Assembly (NCBI GenBank): GCA_017998025.1
Contig: JAGODW010000071.1
Location: forward strand, 1 to 7,124
Length of the DNA: 7,124 nt
Reading direction: 5' to 3'
Source: Spirochaetales bacterium
GTDB lineage: Bacteria > Spirochaetota > Spirochaetia > DTKZ01
The notes beneath the pieces are model-generated. The model searched no databases. It saw only the letters and a list, made by a program, of their open reading frames with translations, and was not told the origin of the DNA. Of this stretch, positions 1-6,087 are shown in pieces; position 1 is the first letter of the stretch, and each line of letters starts with the position of its first letter. The position numbers and the translations under genes are program-made.

Positions 1-26
1 TTTCCTGAAAATTTTATTTCTTTTTC

Positions 27-977
27 TTATCCGTTTGCATCGGGAGGGAGGGGAAACTTTCCGTTCAACCAGGCAAGAATATCCTTGTATACTTCGTCCC
101 GGTTTGTTTCATTGAGCAATTCATGCCGGGCACCCGAGTAGAATTTTAGAGTGATGTTGCCAACCCCTGCCTTCCGGTACTCTTTGTATAGGGCAGTAAC
201 ACCCCGGGACAACCCGCCTACCGGATCTCTACTCCCGGCAAAGATATAGATAGGGAGATTGTTCGGGGTGTTTTTATAGGTAGTTTGTTTATAGGCATCT
301 CGTAATCCTTTAAACAGGTCTTGATAAAACCCGATGGACAGTACCTGTCCGCAATGCGGATCCCGTAAATACACATCGACCTGCTGGGTGTCCCGGGAAA
401 GCCAATCATAATCTGTCCTTCGATCCTTCACACTCCGCGCATACTTCCTAAAAATCAGCTGATTCACCAGTTTTCCCGGAGCAATTCGGCCATTTATCAT
501 TACACTTATGGAGGTAATCCATGAAACAATCGTACCCGGTAAGCCAGGACGGGACACAGGCCCGGAAAGGATCATGCCTCTTAGTTTGTATCCATACCGA
601 GCTGCATAGCATTTTGATAATAGAGAACCCATTGAATGCCCAAATAGAACGACAGGGCTCTCCGGCTGTTCACTACGGATCTTTTCCACCCATAGATCAA
701 TGTCGGCCAGCACCCGATTCCATCCATCCAGGGGAGCCAGGATTCCAGAAGCTGCAGATAGATCCCCTGTTTTCCCATGTCCCCGAAGATCAAAACCATA
801 TACCGCGTACCCTTTATCGCAGAGAAAAGCGGAAAACTCTTCGTACCGCTGAATATGTTCTGCCATCCCATGAAGGATCAGTACAGAAGCTCGAGGAGGT
901 CTTCGATCGGGAAGCCATCGCCAGCCCACCAATCGGATACTATCATCCGCTGTAAGGATCAGCTCCATCCGTTGCAT
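27..977 (-). CDS. Alpha/beta hydrolase, monoacylglycerol lipase / lysophospholipase-like
   Basis: A 316-residue cytosolic serine hydrolase of the S33 / Hydrolase_4 type; no signal peptide is visible. The oxyanion-hole HG is at residues 36-37 (LILHGMAEH), RGHG at 65-68, and the nucleophile elbow GHSMGS at 113-118 gives Ser115. Asp251 (AGSRDPVGG) and His285 (GARHELLNE) complete a catalytic triad. A variable cap lies at about 145-225, with a hydrophobic stretch near 147-162 that would suit a lipid-facing lid. Length and motif order match bacterial monoacylglycerol lipases, which hydrolyse acylglycerols or lysophospholipids; the substrate is inferred from family only. The ATG at 977 is preceded by AGGAGG at 983-988 with five bases between, so it is preferred over the in-frame ATG three codons later. 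The gene starts 20 bases after the phosphofructokinase stop and is probably co-transcribed with it. Only 26 bases lie downstream, with no terminator visible. Confidence 0.88.
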   Translation of the reverse strand: MQRMELILTADDSIRLVGWRWLPDRRPPRASVLILHGMAEHIQRYEEFSAFLCDKGYAVYGFDLRGHGKTGDLSAASGILAPLDGWNRVLADIDLWVEKIRSEQPESPVVLFGHSMGSLLSKCYAARYGYKLRGMILSGPVSRPGLPGTIVSWITSISVMINGRIAPGKLVNQLIFRKYARSVKDRRTDYDWLSRDTQQVDVYLRDPHCGQVLSIGFYQDLFKGLRDAYKQTTYKNTPNNLPIYIFAGSRDPVGGLSRGVTALYKEYRKAGVGNITLKFYSGARHELLNETNRDEVYKDILAWLNGKFPLPPDANG

Positions 978-980
978 GGG

Positions 981-988
981 CCCCTCCT
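981..988 (-). promoter_or_regulatory. Strong ribosome binding site of the hydrolase gene
   Basis: Read on the minus strand the 20-base gap after the phosphofructokinase stop holds AGGAGGGG. The AGGAGG core ends five bases before the ATG at 977. It decides the start and shows that this organism uses canonical Shine-Dalgarno sites, in contrast to the upstream phosphofructokinase gene, which has none. Confidence 0.75.
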
Positions 989-997
989 ATCCGTATG

Positions 998-2341
998 TTA
1001 TGCTCCCAGATGAATGCCATTTTTCATAATAACCGGTTGATTTGTCGCTTCCAGCACATCCCGCCAGAGGCTGGACTCAGGGTCTATCCTGTTCCGCGTA
1101 GATACCGCTACTTCGATGGGGAGATGAACAAACGTATTATTCACCTGACTGATAAGAATTTTTGTTTTTCCTGCCATAGCAGCATGAACTGCATTGCTGC
1201 CCAATCGGGAACAGTACGCAGAGTCTTCTGGATCGGCTGGCGCACTGCGGATAATGTATCCCGGATCAATGTACTTCAGGTTTACCTCCATCTTCTCCTC
1301 TGTAAAATAGGCGGAAATCTTATCCCGAAGAAATACACCAATGTCCTTTAATTTTCTGTTCCCCGAGGCGTCTGTCCCCTCTTCAATGCCCACCATATCC
1401 TGACCTGTCCCTTCGGCTACAATGATTACAGCATGATTTCGTTTCTGGAGCCGTTTCTTCAGGTGTTCCAATAATCCGTTTGGCCCCTCAAGATCAAAGG
1501 GAACTTCAGGAATCAGCACAAAATTGGCCTCATGACAGGCAAGTGCCGTGTAAGCCGCTATGAACCCGCTCTCCCGTCCCATCAGCTTCACAAGGCCGAT
1601 CCCATTAAGAGCCGAATGAGCTTCTGTATGGGCAGCATACACAGCCCTGGAAGCGTAACTCACCGCAGTTTCAAACCCAAAAGATTTCTGTATAAAAGCA
1701 AGATCGTTATCAATCGTCTTGGGGATCCCCACCACTGCGATTTTTAATCCCCTTCGATTGATCTCATCGGCTATCTTTATCGCACCCTTCTGTGTACCGT
1801 CCCCTCCAATGGTAAACAGCATATTTAAATTCAACCGTTCCAGAGAATCTACAATCTCTTCTGTGCGCTCTCCCCCTCCACGGGAGGAACCGAGTACCGA
1901 TCCTCCCATTCGGTGTATGTCATCCACTACATCGATATCCAGATCGATTGTGGGGATCTGATATTCGGGAAGCAAGCCCTTGTAACCGAACTGAATTCCT
2001 GAGATGCGCCGTACTCCATAGCTATGCCAGAGGCATCGAACGATCGAGCGGATCACATCATTCAGCCCCGGGCACAACCCTCCGCAGGTCACGATTCCTG
2101 CATGAACATGGCCTGGATTAAAATATATCTTCTGCCGTGGCCCTGCTTTCTGTAGTATTTTTTTCTGATCGATCTTTAAGCTGGACATAGAAGGATTCAC
2201 ATCTATGTCTGCAATAATGCACTCTTCATCGCCTACATAGTTTGCGATCTTATCCCCCTGTATGGTGGAAAGATGTATTGGAGAGGGTATTTTGCATTCA
2301 CCCAGAACAGGAACCGTAAAGTCATATGGATGGGTAGTCAT
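998..2341 (-). CDS. 6-phosphofructokinase, atypical clade X (probably ATP-dependent)
   Basis: A 447-residue enzyme that phosphorylates fructose 6-phosphate to fructose 1,6-bisphosphate, the committing step of glycolysis. In order: an N-terminal extension (about 1-75) typical of the group II 'X' clade; GGLCPGLN (87-94) at the phosphate-donor loop; GSSRGG (151-156); GGDGT (179-183); PKTIDND (207-213) with catalytic Asp211; KLMGRESGF (252-260) binding sugar phosphate; PE-VPF near 278-282; and [17 protein letters not shown] (365-381). Group II enzymes that use pyrophosphate normally read GGDD, whereas Gly182 here (GGDG) points to ATP. Lys208 in PKTIDND is typical of group II rather than of classic bacterial PfkA (PGTIDND). 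Plant, trypanosome and spirochaete enzymes of this clade share the combination. The ATG at 2341 has no Shine-Dalgarno; a promoter -10 sits seven bases upstream, suggesting a leaderless message. It is first in a likely operon with the hydrolase. Donor specificity is inferred; the family call is firm. Confidence 0.93.
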   Translation of the reverse strand: MTTHPYDFTVPVLGECKIPSPIHLSTIQGDKIANYVGDEECIIADIDVNPSMSSLKIDQKKILQKAGPRQKIYFNPGHVHAGIVTCGGLCPGLNDVIRSIVRCLWHSYGVRRISGIQFGYKGLLPEYQIPTIDLDIDVVDDIHRMGGSVLGSSRGGGERTEEIVDSLERLNLNMLFTIGGDGTQKGAIKIADEINRRGLKIAVVGIPKTIDNDLAFIQKSFGFETAVSYASRAVYAAHTEAHSALNGIGLVKLMGRESGFIAAYTALACHEANFVLIPEVPFDLEGPNGLLEHLKKRLQKRNHAVIIVAEGTGQDMVGIEEGTDASGNRKLKDIGVFLRDKISAYFTEEKMEVNLKYIDPGYIIRSAPADPEDSAYCSRLGSNAVHAAMAGKTKILISQVNNTFVHLPIEVAVSTRNRIDPESSLWRDVLEATNQPVIMKNGIHLGA

Positions 2342-2348
2342 GGTGCAT

Positions 2349-2377
2349 ATTTTACATCGTGGGGATCATTGATGCAA
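2349..2377 (-). promoter_or_regulatory. Putative phosphofructokinase promoter, leaderless type
   Basis: On the minus strand a -35-like TTGCAT (2377-2372) and a -10-like TAAAAT (2354-2349) are 17 bases apart. The -10 ends seven bases before the ATG at 2341, so transcription would start at or within a base of the start codon. The -35 matches the consensus at only three positions, the -10 at five of six. It lies one base from the -35 of the divergent carboligase promoter. Confidence 0.45.
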
Positions 2378-2378
2378 G

Positions 2379-2408
2379 TTGACGGGAACACAATAATAGT
2401 GCTATTAT
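2379..2408 (+). promoter_or_regulatory. Putative promoter of the carboligase gene (sigma70-like, extended -10)
   Basis: TTGACG at 2379-2384 and TATTAT at 2403-2408 are separated by 18 bases, each one mismatch from the sigma70 consensus. TG at 2400-2401 with one base before the hexamer makes an extended -10 element. Predicted start is near 2415, giving a leader of about 45 AT-rich bases before the ATG at 2460. It is the best promoter-like sequence in the window. Confidence 0.6.
2393..2408. promoter_or_regulatory. Palindrome over the carboligase -10, candidate operator
   Basis: ATAATAG (2393-2399) and CTATTAT (2402-2408) form a perfect inverted repeat with a two-base centre. It covers the spacer end and the whole -10 hexamer, where a bound dimer would block RNA polymerase. 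A looser element of similar look, TTAATT / AATTAA (2412-2417 and 2425-2430), lies just downstream. The area is very AT-rich, which raises the chance of accidental palindromes, and no regulator can be assigned from sequence. Confidence 0.35.
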
Positions 2409-2449
2409 ATTTTAATTATTAGTGAATTAATTTTAACTATTGGAATTAT

Positions 2450-2455
2450 AGGAGG
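2450..2455 (+). promoter_or_regulatory. Ribosome binding site of the carboligase gene
   Basis: AGGAGG ends four bases before the ATG at 2460. The spacing is slightly short but the match is perfect, and no other in-frame start lies nearby, so this fixes the start. Confidence 0.75.
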
Positions 2456-2459
2456 CTTT

Positions 2460-4130
2460 ATGCAAGGAGCAGAAGTATTGGTACGAATCTTAGAGGCAGA
2501 AGGAATTACCGATGCCTTTGGTATACCCGGATCCGGGATCAATCCAGTGTATAAATATTTAAAAGAATCGAACCAGATCAAACATTATACGATGCGGCAT
2601 GAAGAAGCCGCCGTTCATGCAGCGGATGCATACTTCCGGGCCAGCGGAAGAATGGCTGCCGCTATCTGCACCTCAGGCCCTGGTGCTACAAACTTTGTAA
2701 CCGGGCTTTACACAGCCTGGATCGACAGCATCCCTCTTGTGGCTATTACAGGTCAGAACGTGACTTCCCTTCTGGGGAAAGATGCATTTCAGTGTGTTGA
2801 TATAGCAGCTATAGCAAAACCTATTTCCAAGGCAACCTGGTGCGTTACGAAAGCGGAGGATCTTCCTGCTGTGCTTCAAAAGGCTTTCCATACGGCTAAA
2901 GCCGGCCGTCCCGGGCCTGTACTGATCGATTTTCCACTGGATGTACAGCAAGCGGATATCTCCTTTGATCTTAAAACGTATACCTCCCTCCCCGTAGAAA
3001 AGCCTGCCCCGGATCCGAAAAAAATAAAGCAGGCTATGGATCTTCTGGATTCCGCCAGGAATCCCATTATCATCATGGGGGGAGGAGTAATCCTGGCCGA
3101 TGCCTCGAAGGAATGTGTTGAGTTTGCCGAGTATATGCAGATCCCGGTAATCATGACGTACATGGCCAAAGGGGGAATCCCGGCACGGCATCCCCTCTGC
3201 GCAGGGCATGCCGGTATCCAGGTGGGGATGCCCCTTGGAAACCGGTATCTGCTGGAATCGGATGTAGTGCTGGGGATCGGTTGCCGGTTTACCGATAGAC
3301 ATACAGGTAAAATCGATGTATACAAGGGAAATCGGAAATTCATCCATATCGATATCGAATCTTCACAGATCGGAAGAATCTTTCCTCCAGAATTAGGGAT
3401 CGTTTCAGATGCAAAGTTAGCCTTACAAGCTCTATTAGAGGAAGCAAAAAAACGGGGCCCCCACCGAAAGCCTTCTGAACGGGTAAGACGGCTCCCGGAA
3501 CTAAGAGAACAATTAAAACGGAAGACTGACTACGATCAAGTTCCGATAAAACCTCAGAGAGTTTACAAAGAAATAAATGAGTTCTATGATGATGAAACCC
3601 TCTTTACCACAGGCTGCGGGCTGAATCAAATCTGGAGCGGCCAGCTTCAGGAAATCAATAAACCCCGTCATTATCTTCCTACCGGAGGGGCTGGAACCTT
3701 AGGCTTTGATATTCCTGCGGCTATTGGGGCATCCCTATCTACAGGGAAAAAACGGGTTGTAGCTGTTATGGGAGATTTCGGATTCACCTTTCTGGTGGAG
3801 GAGCTTGCAGTGGCGGCAAAATACCACATCCCCGTTACAGTTCTTGTACTAAATAATGCAAACTTGAGCCTGATCCGTCAGAATCAGAAGTACACCTATG
3901 GTTTTGAATATGCTATAGAGATGAAAGAAAATAAGGAATTCATCGACTATATCAAGGTTTCCGAAGGATTTGGCTGCAAGGCAGAGAGGGTAACCCGGCC
4001 AGACGAGATTAAACCAGCCCTGGAACGGGCTAGTAACCATCCGGGGCCCTCGGTGATTGAAGTCTTTGTAGAGGATTGCGCTGATTGCTCGATGGGAATC
4101 TCGATAGACTCTATTAAAGAGTTCGTGTAA
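2460..4130 (+). CDS. ThDP-dependent glyoxylate carboligase-family protein (Glu48 variant)
   Basis: A 556-residue protein of the acetolactate synthase superfamily: N-terminal pyrimidine-binding domain (about 1-165), central domain (about 190-330) and C-terminal pyrophosphate domain (about 365-540). By recall it follows E. coli Gcl along its whole length: GIPGSGINP (21-29), FQCVDIAAIAKPISK (110-124), GRPGPVLIDFP (149-159), KPQRVY (364-369), GDFGFTFLVEELAV (438-451, GDF in place of the usual GDG), LNNANLSLIRQNQ (464-476), KVSEGFGCKA (499-508) and a final SMG. Gcl joins two glyoxylates to tartronate semialdehyde and CO2. The striking difference is Glu48 in RHEEA: Gcl has Val51 at this site, while nearly all other ThDP enzymes have the cofactor-activating Glu. 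It could therefore be an ancestral-type Gcl or act on other oxo-acids. It is about 35 residues shorter than E. coli Gcl at the C-terminus. The usual partners (hydroxypyruvate isomerase, tartronate semialdehyde reductase) are not in the window. It has its own promoter and AGGAGG site. Confidence 0.8.
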   Translation: MQGAEVLVRILEAEGITDAFGIPGSGINPVYKYLKESNQIKHYTMRHEEAAVHAADAYFRASGRMAAAICTSGPGATNFVTGLYTAWIDSIPLVAITGQNVTSLLGKDAFQCVDIAAIAKPISKATWCVTKAEDLPAVLQKAFHTAKAGRPGPVLIDFPLDVQQADISFDLKTYTSLPVEKPAPDPKKIKQAMDLLDSARNPIIIMGGGVILADASKECVEFAEYMQIPVIMTYMAKGGIPARHPLCAGHAGIQVGMPLGNRYLLESDVVLGIGCRFTDRHTGKIDVYKGNRKFIHIDIESSQIGRIFPPELGIVSDAKLALQALLEEAKKRGPHRKPSERVRRLPELREQLKRKTDYDQVPIKPQRVYKEINEFYDDETLFTTGCGLNQIWSGQLQEINKPRHYLPTGGAGTLGFDIPAAIGASLSTGKKRVVAVMGDFGFTFLVEELAVAAKYHIPVTVLVLNNANLSLIRQNQKYTYGFEYAIEMKENKEFIDYIKVSEGFGCKAERVTRPDEIKPALERASNHPGPSVIEVFVEDCADCSMGISIDSIKEFV

Positions 4131-4150
4131 TTAAAACAGGGAACGGGGGG
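4131..4150. other. Convergent junction without a visible terminator
   Basis: Only 20 bases separate the stop codons of the plus-strand carboligase and the minus-strand diguanylate cyclase. They contain a run of six G but no hairpin with a T tract on either strand. Messages from each side probably run into the opposite gene before ending. Confidence 0.5.
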
Positions 4151-5215
4151 CTACTCTTCATCAATGAGGGTCTGGAGGTTTTCCGTAAGATTGGTGTAGA
4201 TTGGATCGGGTTTTGTTATCTTTTCCCGGTACATATCTATATCCAGTCTCTTTAATATTTCGTTGAAATTCGTTTCATTCCCCTCACAGATCCCTATGCT
4301 TACGGTAAAAGGGGGTATCCCCGGTTCTGAAAGACTGGCCAGAGCCTGGGGGATCCTTTTTTTCACCTCCTCCCCTGCCGCCAAATTTGTGTTCGGCATG
4401 AGCACTAAAAACTCATCCCCTCCGTAGCGGCAGGGAACGTCCACGGCCCGGATCTGTTCCTGTAAAATCTGTGCCATCTTCCGCAGAACAGCATCTCCCA
4501 CGCTATGCCCGTACATATCGTTGATCTTTTTAAAGTCATCAATATCTAAGAGAAGAACCGTATAGACGGTATGGTACCGCCTACATCGCTGGTTTTCCCT
4601 TTCCAGGATTTTTAGAAAACTTCTCCGGTTAGGCAGCCCTGTCAATTCATCCGTAGAAGCGAGGCGCTTTAAAGAAGAGAGGTAGTAAGCTTTTTCAATA
4701 GCGATTGCGGTAAAATCCGCCAGGGTAGTGAGAATTTTCAGGTCCAGCGGAGTAAAGGGTTCTCCGTTGAGTTTATTGATCAGTTCTATCACGCCGAACA
4801 CCTTGCCCCGTGAAACCAGGGGTACTCCTATAATCGATTTGGTAACAAAACCGGTAAGCCCATCCATTTCATTAGAAAACCTGCTATCCTTACGAACATC
4901 TTCGATAATTACCGACTGTTTATTCTCTGCTATCCACCCTGCGATTCCCTTGCCCCGGGGCAGCACCTTTCCTTCCAGCTGATCCCGCCCGCTTCCTACT
5001 GCAACAGCGAAACGAAGATCCCCTGTTTTAAAATCCCTCAGCAGGAGAGACCAATTGAGCGGAGCAAAAATATCCCCGATTTGTTTCATCACTGCCTGCA
5101 GTGTCTCATGGAGGGTAGCAGCAGAAGCGATTGACTTCCCCATCTCTGCAAAAAAAGAAAGGCGGATCAATTCATCCGTCTGGGAAAGAATCGGGTTGAT
5201 ATGCTCAGAACTCAT
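4151..5215 (-). CDS. GAF-GGDEF diguanylate cyclase
   Basis: A 354-residue cytosolic protein that should make cyclic di-GMP from two GTP. A short helical N-terminus (about 1-35) leads to a GAF sensor domain (about 37-176) and a GGDEF domain (about 187-335). Visible in the latter are DELTGLPNRRSF (189-200), DIDDFKKIND (224-233) with metal-binding Asp224, YGHSVGD (235-241) and an intact GGDEF at 265-269. RAVD at 256-259 ends exactly five residues before GGDEF, the position of the inhibitory I-site (RxxD), so product inhibition is expected. There are no membrane segments. The GAF domain has most of the NKFDE signature of cyclic-nucleotide-binding GAFs (Asn147, Lys148, Phe154, Asp158) but Leu159 replaces the Glu. 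The helix after the active site is degenerate (LDIDMYREK rather than the usual ADKALY type). Its ATG overlaps the iclR stop as ATGA, and GAGGAAGGG at 5221-5229 lies five bases upstream, so translation is coupled to the regulator. Confidence 0.92.
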   Translation of the reverse strand: MSSEHINPILSQTDELIRLSFFAEMGKSIASAATLHETLQAVMKQIGDIFAPLNWSLLLRDFKTGDLRFAVAVGSGRDQLEGKVLPRGKGIAGWIAENKQSVIIEDVRKDSRFSNEMDGLTGFVTKSIIGVPLVSRGKVFGVIELINKLNGEPFTPLDLKILTTLADFTAIAIEKAYYLSSLKRLASTDELTGLPNRRSFLKILERENQRCRRYHTVYTVLLLDIDDFKKINDMYGHSVGDAVLRKMAQILQEQIRAVDVPCRYGGDEFLVLMPNTNLAAGEEVKKRIPQALASLSEPGIPPFTVSIGICEGNETNFNEILKRLDIDMYREKITKPDPIYTNLTENLQTLIDEE

Positions 5216-6021
5216 GGTTTCCCTTCCTCGTACCCAAGAAGATAAGAAATTTCCTTCACCGCCTGGGTAAGTTTTCGTTTAATCTGTTCCATTTTTTCTT
5301 CTGTCATGCGGAAAACAGGACCTGAAGTACTGAGAGCCGCTATAATTTTCCCTGAATAATCCCGAATCGGAGCGGCAATACATCGGGCACCGATTTCGCA
5401 TTCCTCATTGTCCATTGCCCATCCCTGATGGCGGACCTTTTCCAATTCTTCTAAAAGCGATTCCCTTGTACGAAGGGTATTGGAGGTTAGCGGAGGCAAC
5501 CCCTGCTTTCGGATCATCTCCTCCAGACGAACGGAGTCGAATCCCGACAATAAACACTTTCCTACCCCTGTCCCGTGGAGAGGGGCGACCTTTCCGATCC
5601 TCTGCAGGGTCTGCAGCATGTGGTCCGGTCCATCCACTACATCGATATAGACCACATTAAAGTTCTGCTCAATGGCAAGGGAAACCGATTCGCCAAACTC
5701 CCGGGATAATTCCCGTAGGTACGGATGAATCACATCCCGAATCCGAATCTGTCGGCTGATCTGATCTCCGATTCGGCAAAATTTCATCGTCAGAAAATAT
5801 TGCGCAGTTTCAGGAACCTGATTCACATATCCCTGCTCTTTCAATGTAGTTAAAAACCGCAGGGTAGTACTGGCAGGCATCCCTGCTGCTGTAGCAATAT
5901 CCTGAAGTTTCATCGGCCCTCCCTGCGCTGCCATAATTTCAATCACATGAAGGGCTTTCCCGATGGAAAGGTTCTGCCTTGTTCCTTTTCGTTCTTTTAC
6001 AGATTCCGTTTGATTTATCAC
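5212..6021 (-). CDS. IclR-family transcriptional regulator
   Basis: A 269-residue repressor or activator. The winged helix-turn-helix is at about 17-72 (MKLQDIATAAGMPASTTLRF at 37-56, then LKEQGYV). A GAF-like effector domain follows (about 88-262), with APLHGTGVGKCLLSG (146-160) and the family signature from Asp204 through CEIGARCIAAPIRD (208-221) to about 236. IclR proteins bind small organic acids; relatives sense glyoxylate, pyruvate or aromatic acids, and the ligand here cannot be read from sequence. The start is a GTG at 6021: upstream the frame closes at a TAG three codons away, and no ATG fits before the HTH. The Shine-Dalgarno is weak (AAAAG directly against the GTG). The gene overlaps the following diguanylate cyclase by four bases and is divergent from the DUF39 gene across 66 bases containing a palindrome, the usual arrangement for an IclR protein controlling itself and its neighbour. 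Confidence 0.92.
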   Translation of the reverse strand: MINQTESVKERKGTRQNLSIGKALHVIEIMAAQGGPMKLQDIATAAGMPASTTLRFLTTLKEQGYVNQVPETAQYFLTMKFCRIGDQISRQIRIRDVIHPYLRELSREFGESVSLAIEQNFNVVYIDVVDGPDHMLQTLQRIGKVAPLHGTGVGKCLLSGFDSVRLEEMIRKQGLPPLTSNTLRTRESLLEELEKVRHQGWAMDNEECEIGARCIAAPIRDYSGKIIAALSTSGPVFRMTEEKMEQIKRKLTQAVKEISYLLGYEEGKP

Positions 6022-6050
6022 CTTTTAAAACTATGCCACGAGGTAGAGTA

Positions 6051-6066
6051 TTATGTAAATACATAA
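6051..6066. promoter_or_regulatory. Perfect palindrome between iclR and DUF39 gene, candidate IclR operator
   Basis: TTATGTA (6051-6057) and TACATAA (6060-6066) are exact inverted repeats around AA. Size and shape fit the short palindromes bound by IclR-family dimers. It overlaps a possible iclR -10 (CATAAT, read 6055 to 6050 on the minus strand) and occupies the -35 position of the DUF39 promoter, so one bound dimer could repress both. Assignment to this IclR protein is inferred from position. Confidence 0.5.
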
Positions 6067-6070
6067 AATA

Positions 6071-6079
6071 TGCTATATT
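6071..6079 (+). promoter_or_regulatory. Extended -10 promoter element of the DUF39 gene
   Basis: TGCTATATT is a TG-N-TATATT extended -10 (hexamer 6074-6079). No good -35 is visible; that position is taken by the palindrome, which suits an extended -10 promoter. The hexamer ends eight bases before the ATG at 6088, so the message would have almost no leader. The in-frame ATG at 6070 would lie inside the promoter and is therefore not favoured. Confidence 0.45.
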
Positions 6080-6087
6080 TGCTTTCC

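Noticed and set aside
1..26. T-rich left edge as terminator of the hydrolase operon
   Set aside because: Read on the minus strand it is A-rich after the stop, with no stem visible before the window ends.
521..955. Plus-strand open frame of 144 codons antisense to the hydrolase gene
   Set aside because: It covers the region encoding the hydrolase nucleophile, its composition is unlike a real protein, and no ribosome binding site or motif is present.
995..1351. Plus-strand open frame of 118 codons antisense to the 3' part of the phosphofructokinase gene
   Set aside because: Shadow of a firmly identified gene; no motif or start signal.
2673..3347. Long open frame of 224 codons antisense to the carboligase gene
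   Set aside because: It lies fully within a well-conserved gene, has no Shine-Dalgarno or recognisable domain, and is rich in Cys, His and Arg as antisense frames typically are.
4108..4122. Inverted repeat ACTCT / AGAGT near the carboligase stop as a terminator
   Set aside because: The stem is only five base pairs with no T tract on either strand, and it lies inside the coding sequence.
2460..4130. High density of GATC sites
   Set aside because: By eye it is above the chance level, but it is explained by frequent GAT, ATC and GGATCC-type codon junctions; without a genome-wide count it is not evidence of methylation-based control.
6070..6072. Upstream in-frame ATG as start of the DUF39 gene
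   Set aside because: It overlaps the extended -10 element, has no Shine-Dalgarno, and would add six residues (MLYLLS) not expected for the family; still possible if the promoter is elsewhere.
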